Origin: JANYJZ01 sp964523395
Lineage (GTDB): Bacteria > Bacteroidota > Ignavibacteria > UBA10030 > SZUA-254
DNA length: 64,000 nt
Assembly: GCA_964523395.1 (NCBI GenBank)
Contig: CAZFXS010000004.1
Span: 124,001-188,000 of the forward strand
Direction: 5' to 3'
A program made the translations under genes and the position numbers. Positions 9,340-17,044 of this stretch are shown piece after piece. The first letter of the stretch is position 1; the number at the start of each line of letters is the position of its first letter. The notes below the pieces were generated by a model. The model made no database searches and had not been told where the DNA came from. It was given only the letters and a program-made list of their open reading frames with translations.

Positions 9340-10491
9340 ATGCGCAGTAAGCTCGCTATACGCTTCACCGTTATCGCCGTGGCATTCCTTGCCGCTGCCG
9401 GAATTTTTCTGACACCATCGTCAGAAAATTCTTTGCATGCGTTCATTCAGGGGAAAGAAGACCCTCCGGTTGAAAAGACAAAAAAGAATATCCAGGTGCT
9501 CACCGGCCTCCCATCCTCTCAACTGGGTGGCGTTATGGATTACTTTGCAACGTCCCTCGGCGTCCGATGTAATCATTGCCACGTCATTGACTCGACCGGA
9601 TGGCAAACCGAGAAAGACGACAAACAACCAAAGAAAACAGCGCGAAAAATGATTCAGATGGTTATGGATCTGAACAACAAAAATTTCGGCGGGAGAACGG
9701 TTGTCACCTGTTATACGTGCCACCGCGGTTCAACGGAACCGACAAAGGTTATTCCCCTCCCGCAAGCATCAGCAAAACCGAGACCACCTGCAGAGACGGC
9801 TGTTCCTTCATATCCAAGTGTCGAACAAATTCTCGGTATGTACGAACAGGCGATCGGCGGCGCGGACGCTATGAAGAAAATCACTTCGCGCGTCAGCAAA
9901 GGTGTTTCTATTGATGAGCAGGGACGTGAAGCGCCCGTTGAAATCATACAGACAAATTCCGGCAAGTATTCCACTTCCACAACCATGCGCGATGGCGGAC
10001 AGATGACGCACACGCTCAACGGTTCACAGGCTTGGATGGTTTCGCCGAGAGGGGCGCGTGAGCTTTCTCCTCCTGAAATAGAATACTTCAAAGCTAATTC
10101 ACAGTTTTTCCCGATCTCGGAAATGCGCGGTATGTCGAAAAATATGCATGTCAGCACGATAACCACCATTCGTGATGCACGCGCATATTTGCTCGAAGCA
10201 CCGGTTGACGAAAAGACAACCGAGCGATATTATATCGACAGCGCGAAGGGATTGCTCTTACGCAAGGAATCGATTATGCACACTATGGTCGGGGATATTC
10301 CCGAACAAACCGATTACAGCGATTACCGCACTGTGGACGGAGTAACTGTTCCGTTTATGATTCAAACCGCAGCAGTCGATCCGCGGGACGGTTCAACTGA
10401 AAAATATACTTCCATCACGCACAACGGCCCGATCGATGAAAAAATATTCGTGATGCCGGAAATCAAACAGCAGCCCCCGCGACGAAGGTAA
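9340..10491 (+). CDS. Dihaem cytochrome c (reaction-centre cytochrome-like) fused to a LolA-like domain
   Basis: ATG 9340 is preferred because AAAGGAA precedes it at 9324-9330 and a signal anchor begins at once (RFTVIAVAFLAAAGIFL); the in-frame ATG at 9286 lies inside the terminator hairpin. The 383-residue product has two CxxCH haem sites, CNHCH (about 77-81) and CYTCH (about 124-128), in a context (DYFATSLGVRCNHCH, VVTCYTCHRG) like the photosynthetic reaction-centre cytochrome c family (PF02276-type). Residues about 165-380 look like a beta-rich lipoprotein-carrier/outer-membrane-sorting domain. Nothing photosynthetic is nearby, and this cytochrome family also occurs in non-phototrophs. It is probably a periplasmic electron carrier; the partner is unknown. 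Confidence 0.8.
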   Translation: MRSKLAIRFTVIAVAFLAAAGIFLTPSSENSLHAFIQGKEDPPVEKTKKNIQVLTGLPSSQLGGVMDYFATSLGVRCNHCHVIDSTGWQTEKDDKQPKKTARKMIQMVMDLNNKNFGGRTVVTCYTCHRGSTEPTKVIPLPQASAKPRPPAETAVPSYPSVEQILGMYEQAIGGADAMKKITSRVSKGVSIDEQGREAPVEIIQTNSGKYSTSTTMRDGGQMTHTLNGSQAWMVSPRGARELSPPEIEYFKANSQFFPISEMRGMSKNMHVSTITTIRDARAYLLEAPVDEKTTERYYIDSAKGLLLRKESIMHTMVGDIPEQTDYSDYRTVDGVTVPFMIQTAAVDPRDGSTEKYTSITHNGPIDEKIFVMPEIKQQPPRRR

Positions 10492-10504
10492 TTTGTCTTT
10501 TTAA

Positions 10505-10532
10505 AAAGGCAGGCAAAACGCCTGCCTTTTTT
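10505..10532 (+). terminator. Rho-independent terminator
   Basis: Perfect 10-bp arms AAAGGCAGGC (10505-10514) and GCCTGCCTTT (10520-10529) with a 5-nt loop and a T-run to 10532. It follows the cytochrome gene by 13 nt. Confidence 0.9.
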
Positions 10533-10642
10533 ATTTGTTTTCTATCAAATGCATTACGAATTCCTGTTAACCAATGCCCTCTCGTCTCCGTCTTTACTAT
10601 ATCACTCGATACACGAAAAACTATTATTGAAAGGATATACGC

Positions 10643-11137
10643 ATGGATACGATTCATGAGGAGACCATATTACTCGTTGCGCTTTTGGCTTTGGGTGGAT
10701 GGGTGCTTTTCCTTTTATTCCGCCGCCAGCAGATACACCTGCAGGCACGGATGAAGCGCACAGAAGTATTTGACCATCTTATAGAAAAATTCAGCACAAG
10801 CCAGGAATTTATCGAGTTCCTGAAAACCGACCAGGGGAAAAAACTCGTTGAAGACCCGATCGGACAACCGGCACATCACTCGCAGGCGGTCTTGCGGTTT
10901 ATCCTCGTCGGCGTTGTCTTTGCAGCGATAAGCTACGCCTGCATCGCGTACGCGAATAATCTCAGCGGCTACATCGGCAGCGTCCCGGATCCGGACATCA
11001 ACTACATCAATAAGCAGATGGATTACCGTTACTGGGGAACATTAACGATGGCTCTTTCAGGAGGAATGTTTATTATGGCCGCGGTGACTAAAATGCTCGC
11101 GAAGCGCTGGAAACTCAATGGATCGAGTGGTCATTAA
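10643..11137 (+). CDS. Small two-helix membrane protein upstream of an ECF sigma factor
   Basis: A 164-residue protein, ATG 10643 preceded by GAAAGGA. A hydrophobic helix lies near 8-27 (LLVALLALGGWVLFLLF), a soluble stretch with EFIEFLKTDQGKKLVEDP follows, then two helices near 88-108 and 133-152. I do not recognise the family. It is the first gene of a compact unit with an ECF sigma factor (18-nt gap) and a zinc-finger anti-sigma-like protein, so it may belong to the same envelope-stress circuit; that is inference from position. Confidence 0.75.
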   Translation: MDTIHEETILLVALLALGGWVLFLLFRRQQIHLQARMKRTEVFDHLIEKFSTSQEFIEFLKTDQGKKLVEDPIGQPAHHSQAVLRFILVGVVFAAISYACIAYANNLSGYIGSVPDPDINYINKQMDYRYWGTLTMALSGGMFIMAAVTKMLAKRWKLNGSSGH

Positions 11138-11155
11138 GAGCGCGATCGCTTTCTC

Positions 11156-11674
11156 ATGATACAGCATTCAACCGGAATGGATGAATCGGCTTTTCGCGCC
11201 TTCTATGAAGACACGAGGCGCGCGCTCTGGTCCTATATTCTCCGCTCATCCGCAGATGCTTCACGTGCCGATGACATTCTTCAGGAATCGTATGTACGGT
11301 TTATTCAAAGTAACACAAGCGGTCTTATGCCGGAACAGCAAAGGGCATATTTGTTCAGGATTGCGTCTAATTTAGTGATTGATTTTTACCGGAGAGGAAA
11401 ACGTATCCGGCCGATAGATGATCATGATGAAGAACTGCTTGCAGAACCTTACAGCAAAGCCGCGACGGCCATCGATGTTCGAATGGATGTGCAAAAAGCG
11501 TTTGATAAGCTTACGCTTCAGGAACGGTCGTTGCTCTGGCTCGCGTATGTGGAAGAATACCCGCACCGCGAAATCGCGGAGATGCTGAAGGTGAAAGAGA
11601 AAAGTGTCAAGGTACTCCTGTTCCGCGCCAAACAGCGAATGGCCGACATTGCAAAAAGTATTGGATTACGTTGA
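11156..11674 (+). CDS. ECF-family RNA polymerase sigma factor
   Basis: A 172-residue protein with sigma-70 region 2 (DDILQESYVRFIQ, then YLFRIASNLVIDFYRR) and region 4 (LTLQERSLLWLAYVEEYPHREIAEMLKV, continuing KSVKVLLFRAKQRM). It lacks regions 1 and 3, as usual for ECF sigma factors. It is followed 13 nt later by a gene with a zinc-binding anti-sigma signature, the common sigma/anti-sigma pairing. The target promoters cannot be named. Confidence 0.93.
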   Translation: MIQHSTGMDESAFRAFYEDTRRALWSYILRSSADASRADDILQESYVRFIQSNTSGLMPEQQRAYLFRIASNLVIDFYRRGKRIRPIDDHDEELLAEPYSKAATAIDVRMDVQKAFDKLTLQERSLLWLAYVEEYPHREIAEMLKVKEKSVKVLLFRAKQRMADIAKSIGLR

Positions 11675-11687
11675 AAGGATTTTTGAT

Positions 11688-12149
11688 ATGACCACAGTTT
11701 GTCAGAGAGAGCAGGAAGTAATCAATGCCATAAAAGGAAATGACTGGGATGAAGCGCTGCGCAGGCATGCAGAGCAATGCCCGGTATGCAGTGTTACTCT
11801 GAGTATCGTACCGATGATGGAACAACTTCGTTCGGAAACCCTTAATGAACCCTCGCATCTTCCTAGCGCGCAACTGATCTGGATCCGCGCGCAATTTTCA
11901 AAACGACAGGAAAAGCTTTCCCTGCTCGATCTCGTCACCCTCATCGGTGCTGTTATCACCGGTGCGGCAGGACTTCTCGCCGGACTCATCTGGAAAATCC
12001 CCGGCCTCCTGCAATCTATCCCGGGCTTTAACGGACAGCAACCGCCATCGGTTATTGATGTGGCACCGGTTGGTATTCCGATATTACTTATTGTTGGGGG
12101 ACTTTTGATTTATACAATATTTTCGGATGCTTTTGCCATGGAAAGGTGA
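11688..12149 (+). CDS. Zinc-finger anti-sigma-like membrane protein
   Basis: ATG 11688 has GAAAGGA at 11673-11679 and lies 13 nt after the sigma gene, so this start is preferred over the overlapping one at 11604. The 153-residue product has H-x3-C-x2-C (HAEQCPVC, about residues 26-33), the zinc anti-sigma (ZAS) signature, followed by two hydrophobic segments near 85-105 and 128-147. It is predicted to bind and restrain the ECF factor at the membrane. The C-terminal sensor part is short, so the signal may come through the helices or the partner protein encoded at 10643. Confidence 0.8.
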   Translation: MTTVCQREQEVINAIKGNDWDEALRRHAEQCPVCSVTLSIVPMMEQLRSETLNEPSHLPSAQLIWIRAQFSKRQEKLSLLDLVTLIGAVITGAAGLLAGLIWKIPGLLQSIPGFNGQQPPSVIDVAPVGIPILLIVGGLLIYTIFSDAFAMER

Positions 12150-12198
12150 TTATTTAAGTTAAACTTTTGAAAATATTTTCGTATACTTCTATACCTTC

Positions 12199-12585
12199 AT
12201 GAATCGTTGGAAACAAATATGTTTGACTGTGCTGGCCTTAGCCATCTTGTCCGGCCAATTCCCGTATCAATCCGCCTACTGCGGCATGATGAAGCACAGG
12301 ATTGATTCCGCAATGTTGCAACGCTGTGTCAAACACCGTTCGTCGGAAAACGGGGTTTCACAGGTAAGACTCGTTCCGCAACGAATGATGAAAGTGTTCG
12401 TAAAACCTACGCTCGCGACGTTTGAGCATCACCAGACCAATAAGGTCTCTTCAGATCTTCCGGTTCTTCACCTTGCTGCGGTTATTACAGACGATCCTAC
12501 ATCAGCAAGCGCTGCGGGAATGAGTGTGAGCCCATCTCCCCCTATTTCAGACATTACTATTCTCACCCTCAATCTCAGGATTTGA
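12199..12585 (+). CDS. Small secreted protein of unknown function
   Basis: A 128-residue protein with a signal peptide (ICLTVLALAILSGQFPYQSAYC) and a mature part rich in His, Met and Ser, with CGMMKH near the cleavage region and ATFEHHQ. No known family is recognised. It precedes a Spy/CpxP-like lipoprotein whose mature part also contains His/Met clusters, which suggests a metal- or envelope-stress-linked pair. A weak promoter-like sequence (TTG at 12167, TATACCTT at 12190) lies so close to the ATG that the transcript would be almost leaderless. Confidence 0.6.
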   Translation: MNRWKQICLTVLALAILSGQFPYQSAYCGMMKHRIDSAMLQRCVKHRSSENGVSQVRLVPQRMMKVFVKPTLATFEHHQTNKVSSDLPVLHLAAVITDDPTSASAAGMSVSPSPPISDITILTLNLRI

Positions 12586-12672
12586 GATTCTCCTTGTTGT
12601 GAAATTTCAATCTTACGTATCAGGCACCACTGCCTGATGCATCCATTTATTTTTTCACAAAAGGAGTTTACA

Positions 12673-13401
12673 ATGAAAACATTCAATGTTATCTTCGCAT
12701 TCACGGTACTGCTGCTCTCATCCTGCAGTGCCCAGCACCACAAAGAAATGCTCAAGCAGCCGGATGTACGGAATGAAATCTTCGCCGCTATCCTCGAAGA
12801 TCATACTCTCATGACGGAGTTTCTCAACCAGGCAAAAGAAAGCAAGCACGCGACAGCGATGATTGCCCGGATGACCGGAAACCAGCCGGCGATGGATCAC
12901 ACAAATTGCCCGATGATGAAAGACAACAACGCGAATACTTCAGCAAGCCCGTACGCCGGCGAAGAAAACCGGTCCGTCAAATCTCTTTCTGACGAAGAGA
13001 TTACAAAATACAAAAACGGCGAAGGAATGGGGCTGGCAAAAATCGCGGAACTCAACCATTATCCGGGACCGAAACATGTGTTAGCATCAGCGAAAGATCT
13101 CGCTCTGTCGAAAGATCAGGAAGCCGGTGCAGAAAAATTATATAAAACCATGCATGAACAGGCCGTACGAATCGGATCCACTATTGTTGAAAAAGAAACC
13201 CGGCTTAATACGCTGTTTGCCGAAAAGAATATCAACCGATCGGCTCTTGAGACTTCCTTAAAGGATTTGGGAAGACTTCAGGGTGAACTCCGGTTTGTCC
13301 ATCTCAACGCTCACCTCAGCATGCAAAAGCTGCTCACGTCGGATCAACTCTGGAAATATGACGAACTACGCGGCTATCAAAATGCTCATCAAGGACATTA
13401 A
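12673..13401 (+). CDS. Spy/CpxP-like periplasmic lipoprotein
   Basis: ATG 12673 follows AAAAGGAGT and starts a lipoprotein signal (FAFTVLLLSSC) with a lipobox LSSC, so the mature protein is probably a lipid-anchored periplasmic protein of about 220 residues. A first helical part carries His/Met/Cys clusters (DHTNCPMMKD). The second half (LSKDQEAGAEKLYKTMHEQA, then ETSLKDLGRLQGELRFVHL) resembles Spy/CpxP/CnrX-type helical sensors or chaperones. A role in metal or envelope stress is inferred. It could equally be an uncharacterised helical lipoprotein. A clear terminator follows. Confidence 0.7.
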   Translation: MKTFNVIFAFTVLLLSSCSAQHHKEMLKQPDVRNEIFAAILEDHTLMTEFLNQAKESKHATAMIARMTGNQPAMDHTNCPMMKDNNANTSASPYAGEENRSVKSLSDEEITKYKNGEGMGLAKIAELNHYPGPKHVLASAKDLALSKDQEAGAEKLYKTMHEQAVRIGSTIVEKETRLNTLFAEKNINRSALETSLKDLGRLQGELRFVHLNAHLSMQKLLTSDQLWKYDELRGYQNAHQGH

Positions 13402-13416
13402 CAGTTAATTCAGATA

Positions 13417-13448
13417 AAAACCCCTCTTCTTTATCGGGAGGGGTTTTT
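13417..13448 (+). terminator. Rho-independent terminator
   Basis: Arms AAAACCCCTC (13417-13426) and GAGGGGTTTT (13438-13447) are perfect over 10 bp with an 11-nt loop and a T-run. It ends the transcript of the Spy-like lipoprotein. Confidence 0.9.
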
Positions 13449-13459
13449 AATCTCCTCTC

Positions 13460-13499
13460 AGTTTGTAACTTCCCGTAAATCTTCCTACTTTTAAGCACT
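13460..13499 (+). repeat. 40-bp direct repeat, left copy, containing a promoter
   Basis: This 40-bp block matches 14633-14672 at 39 of 40 positions (G versus A in CCC[G/A]TAAAT). It contains TTG (13463-13465), a 20-nt spacer and TACTTTTA (13486-13493). The two copies bracket an AT-rich orphan gene. Confidence 0.85.
13463..13493 (+). promoter_or_regulatory. Bacteroidetes-type promoter
   Basis: TTG-N20-TACTTTTA inside the left direct repeat, about 70 nt upstream of the AT-rich gene. The same element drives the kinase from the right copy. Confidence 0.6.
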
Positions 13500-13561
13500 C
13501 ATTTTTAATAACAACATATTTTTTATTCTGAAAAAGTAATTTATTGCTAGAATTTCATTCT

Positions 13562-14569
13562 ATGATAAATGATGTTTTTTCTGATACAACCGTAATATTA
13601 CAACAAGTATCTGATACAACCCGATTCTCAGAAACAGCTGTTGAATACATTAACATTCTAGGGTTAAGAGTTAAAACAGACACCGTGTTTACGGTTGGGG
13701 CCTCGCTCTTGGTGTTTATATTGGGATTCCTTTCAACACTGATTGTAAATTGGTGGAAAGAATGGAGAAAACAAAAAAAATTAGAACATTACTTTTACAC
13801 AATCGTTGAATTAATGGAGGTCGCGGTAAATAGACAAGCCGAGGAACTTATATCATTCTCAGAAAGATTAAAGGAAAAAAAGAGTCAAAGCTTAATGCTT
13901 TCTAGTGTTAGCGCTTTGAACCTTGACCCACTATTCGATGTTAATAAAGAGGATACGTTTCGAATATTTTGTATAAATAACAAACTTAACAAAGACGAGG
14001 CTGGCAAATTGTACTTTGATGTTTATGCCAATTTATACCATATGCAATCAATTAAGGATAGTATACCTGAAGATTTTAATAAGTGGTGGAGTGTGGTTGA
14101 AAAACTGAGTGAAGATTGGAATGAGGGGGTGAAACAAATCAAGGCAGTCTTTAGAGAAATAATAGTAAAAATAACAAAGCGGGAAGCCGGTATAAGTCCT
14201 TTGATGAGAGAGTATGGCCAGATAGAGGCGGCTTGGTTAAAAATTGAAAATAACAGAGATATGTATGTAATGAAGCAAGAATATGTTGACAAGATTAATA
14301 AATTAGGAGAAAAATATAGAGATGACCCTGATGCATGGGGTCTTATCCCCGCATTAAGTAAATGTACACATACAATTGAAAGTATCGATAAACACAATGC
14401 TTTCTATTCCAAATTATTTTATAGCTATGGAAATGCCATTTACAATGATTATCATATTACCAAAAATGCTTTAAGCAAACTTAAGAACCTAGGGTGGAAA
14501 ACCGCGGTAAATAGGTGGAGGATAAATTGGAATAATTTTACCTTCCGAAGAACTGAAAATAGGCATTAA
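13562..14569 (+). CDS. AT-rich orphan membrane-anchored protein
   Basis: A 335-residue product from ATG 13562; a TTG at 13544 would add six residues and has no ribosome site. One hydrophobic helix lies near 42-62 (VFTVGASLLVFILGFLSTLIV). A basic segment (WWKEWRKQKK) follows, then a long helical, charged cytoplasmic part. No known domain is recognised. The gene is clearly more AT-rich than its neighbours (many AAT, TTA and AAA codons) and is bracketed by 40-bp direct repeats, so it looks recently acquired. Function is unknown; it resembles generic membrane-anchored accessory proteins of genomic islands. Confidence 0.7.
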   Translation: MINDVFSDTTVILQQVSDTTRFSETAVEYINILGLRVKTDTVFTVGASLLVFILGFLSTLIVNWWKEWRKQKKLEHYFYTIVELMEVAVNRQAEELISFSERLKEKKSQSLMLSSVSALNLDPLFDVNKEDTFRIFCINNKLNKDEAGKLYFDVYANLYHMQSIKDSIPEDFNKWWSVVEKLSEDWNEGVKQIKAVFREIIVKITKREAGISPLMREYGQIEAAWLKIENNRDMYVMKQEYVDKINKLGEKYRDDPDAWGLIPALSKCTHTIESIDKHNAFYSKLFYSYGNAIYNDYHITKNALSKLKNLGWKTAVNRWRINWNNFTFRRTENRH

Positions 14570-14632
14570 TTTTTTTATTCTACCTTCCTTGAAGAAGAAA
14601 CCTGTTTTTATGATTTTTTTGTTGTAATATCA

Positions 14633-14672
14633 AGTTTGTAACTTCCCATAAATCTTCCTACTTTTAAGCACT
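14633..14672 (+). repeat. 40-bp direct repeat, right copy, containing a promoter
   Basis: The partner of 13460-13499, 39 of 40 identical, located 64 nt after the AT-rich gene. The two copies start 1173 bp apart. Confidence 0.85.
14636..14666 (+). promoter_or_regulatory. Bacteroidetes-type promoter of the fourth kinase
   Basis: TTG (14636-14638), a 20-nt spacer and TACTTTTA (14659-14666) within the right direct repeat. The resulting leader of about 140 nt to ATG 14812 contains an inverted pair of REP hairpins. Confidence 0.6.
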
Positions 14673-14729
14673 TCAATTCACACAGGTGCTTTTCCGTGGT
14701 CGGCAAAACAATTTCATGTGCTAGTAACT

Positions 14730-14798
14730 GTAGCGTCCGATTCTTAATCGGACTCCTTAAAACCTGCCTTCTCTGTCTGGTTACGAACCGGACGCTAC
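14730..14798. repeat. Inverted pair of GTAGC-headed REP hairpins
   Basis: Left unit 14730-14753: GTAGC then stem GTCCGATT/AATCGGAC with a CTT loop, sharing its first G with the C-G of the head. Right unit 14775-14798: stem GTCTGGTT/AACCGGAC then GCTAC. The two units face each other, so GTAGC...GCTAC forms the outer ends. It lies in the untranslated leader of the kinase at 14812 and matches the palindromes that flank the RAYT at 35231. Confidence 0.85.
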
Positions 14799-14811
14799 CC
14801 TGAGGAAACCA

Positions 14812-16926
14812 ATGATAGGAAAAATTTTATCACACTATAAGATAGTGGAAAAATTGGGTGAAGGCGGAATGGGTGTCGTGTATAAAGCCGAAGACCTCGA
14901 CCTCAAACGTTTTGTCGCGCTGAAATTTCTCCCGTCACACATCGATATTACATCCGAAGAAGAAGGCCGTTTTCTTCAGGAGGCTCAGTCAGCAGCCACC
15001 CTCCAGCACCCGAATATCTGCGTCATCCACTCCATCAGCCGCGACAGCAATAACCGGTTCATCGATATGGAATACATCGACGGTGAAACGCTCAAACAAA
15101 AATTGAAATCATTACCTATTCCTGTCAACGAAGCAATCGCTTATGCCGTCCAGATCGGCGAAGCATTGCAGGAGGCACATAGCAAAGACATTATCCACCG
15201 CGATATCAAAAGCGAAAATATCATGGTCACCAAAAGCGGCAGGATTAAAGTGATGGATTTTGGACTGGCAAAACTGAAGGGCTCGCTCAAGCTGACCAAA
15301 ACATCCAGCACAGTCGGAACGCTTTCATATATGGCGCCGGAACAACTCCAGGGGGCGGAAGCAGACACGCGCACCGATATTTTTTCCTACGGGGTTGTTC
15401 TCTATGAAATGCTCAGCGGTCGCTTGCCGTTCCGCGGCGAACACGAAGCCGCAATGATGTATTCAATTGTTAATGAAGAACCGGCCCCGTTGTCAGGGCT
15501 GCGTTCTGAAATTCCGCCCAAACTCATTGAGATCACTTCCCGTTTGCTTCAAAAAGATCCTGCCCGGCGATATCAATCGTTCCGGGATGTTCTAACCGAC
15601 CTGAAAAAGGTTACTGCCACTGCAGATGTGCAAAAGGAAACCGGCATCACTTCCATTGCCGTGCTCGCGTTTGAAGACATGAGTCCGCAAAAAGATCAGG
15701 ATTATCTCTGTGAAGGACTAGCGGAAGAAATTATCAACGCATTGACGAAGCTGAAAACGCTACGGGTTTCCTCGCGCACGTCGGCATTCGCGTTCAAAGG
15801 AAAACAACTCGACATGCGTGAGATAGGCAGCAAGCTGAATGTTCAGGCGGTTCTTGAAGGAAGCATCCGTAAATCCGGAACACGTTTGCGCATCACCGCT
15901 CAGTTGATTAATATCAGCGACGGCTACCATCTTTGGTCGGAACGTTACGACCGCGAACTGAAGGATGTCTTTGAAATTCAGGATGAGATCACCGAAAATG
16001 TTGTGCGTGCTTTGAAGATTGTCCTCGGCGAAAAGGACAAGCGGTTGCTCGAGTCGATTGCAACACCGGAAGTCGAGGCGTACGAATATTACCTCCGCGG
16101 CAGGCGCCTGTTCCATCAGGTGGTCTATAGATATGAAGAGAGTATAAAGATGTTTTTACGCGCGACGCAGATTGATCCCACATACGCTCTTGCGTATTGC
16201 GGGTTGGCAGACTGTTATTCGTGGCGGTATATGTATATCGAAGGATCAGAATCAAATCTGATTGAGTCCGAAAAAGCAAGCCGCAAGGCAATTGAAATCA
16301 ACCCGAACCTCGCAGAAGCTCACACTTCACTCGGCCTTGCAATCTCATTAAAAAAACAGTACGAACTCGCGGAACAACAATTCGAATATGCCATCAGACT
16401 CAATCCCAGACTTTTTGAGGCATATTATTTTTACGGACGCATGTGCTTCGCACAAGGCAACTTTGAAAAAGCGGCACAGCTTTACGAAGAGGCAGTGAAA
16501 GTCCGGCCGGAGGATTATCAGGTCCCGCTCCTCCTCGCGGGTGTGTACCGTTCATTGCATAGCGAAGAAAAGTATATTGAAACAAACCGGTCGGGCCTGC
16601 AAAAGGTCGAACGGCATCTTGAATTACATCCCAAGGACGCGCGGGCGCTCTACCTCGGCGGCGGCGCTTTGCTTGCATTAGGCGATGTCACACGCGGTGA
16701 GCAGTGGGTCGAGCGAGCGCTTCATATTAACCCCGACGGAACAGACACATTATATAATTCTGCCTGTTTTTATGCGCTGGCAGGCAAACCGGATAAGGCA
16801 ATAGATTGCCTCGAAGGCGCAGTGGATCATGGATTCGCGCATAAAGAGTGGATAGAGCATGATTCTGACCTTGATAATATCCGCACAAACCCCAGGTATC
16901 ATGAATTACTCAAGAGATTGAAATAA
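14812..16926 (+). CDS. Ser/Thr protein kinase with FlgO/TolB-like domain and TPR repeats
   Basis: A 704-residue soluble protein. The kinase domain has P-loop GEGGMGVVYKA, Lys38, HRDIKSEN (Ser where the paralogues have Pro), DFGLAK and APE. A FlgO/TolB-like module lies at about 279-405 (SIAVLAFEDMSPQ, LEGSIRKSGTRLRI), followed by TPR-like repeats at about 420-690. The C-terminus has HDSDLDNIRTNPRY, the motif shared with the paralogues at 1443 and 20673. It is encoded next to a tricorn-like protease (118-nt gap). Substrates are unknown. Confidence 0.92.
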   Translation: MIGKILSHYKIVEKLGEGGMGVVYKAEDLDLKRFVALKFLPSHIDITSEEEGRFLQEAQSAATLQHPNICVIHSISRDSNNRFIDMEYIDGETLKQKLKSLPIPVNEAIAYAVQIGEALQEAHSKDIIHRDIKSENIMVTKSGRIKVMDFGLAKLKGSLKLTKTSSTVGTLSYMAPEQLQGAEADTRTDIFSYGVVLYEMLSGRLPFRGEHEAAMMYSIVNEEPAPLSGLRSEIPPKLIEITSRLLQKDPARRYQSFRDVLTDLKKVTATADVQKETGITSIAVLAFEDMSPQKDQDYLCEGLAEEIINALTKLKTLRVSSRTSAFAFKGKQLDMREIGSKLNVQAVLEGSIRKSGTRLRITAQLINISDGYHLWSERYDRELKDVFEIQDEITENVVRALKIVLGEKDKRLLESIATPEVEAYEYYLRGRRLFHQVVYRYEESIKMFLRATQIDPTYALAYCGLADCYSWRYMYIEGSESNLIESEKASRKAIEINPNLAEAHTSLGLAISLKKQYELAEQQFEYAIRLNPRLFEAYYFYGRMCFAQGNFEKAAQLYEEAVKVRPEDYQVPLLLAGVYRSLHSEEKYIETNRSGLQKVERHLELHPKDARALYLGGGALLALGDVTRGEQWVERALHINPDGTDTLYNSACFYALAGKPDKAIDCLEGAVDHGFAHKEWIEHDSDLDNIRTNPRYHELLKRLK

Positions 16927-17044
16927 CTCTTTCGGCATTTTTACGTACCAACGTTTGACACAAAACTGTAGTCTAACTTCCATAGTTCATAATACTTACA
17001 TACCACATCAACATTCTGTCTGCTTACCTCTGAAAGGAATATTT

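Noticed and set aside
9340..10491. Evidence for photosynthesis from the reaction-centre-type cytochrome.
   Set aside because: This cytochrome family also occurs in non-phototrophs and no other photosynthesis gene is in the window.
12167..12197. Strong promoter for the gene at 12199 (TTG at 12167, TATACCTT).
   Set aside because: The -7 match is weak and it would be almost on the ATG, so it was not listed as a separate feature.
16955..17044. Extension of the tricorn-type protease from 16955.
   Set aside because: No ribosome site, and the signal peptide begins at ATG 17045 after AAAGGA.
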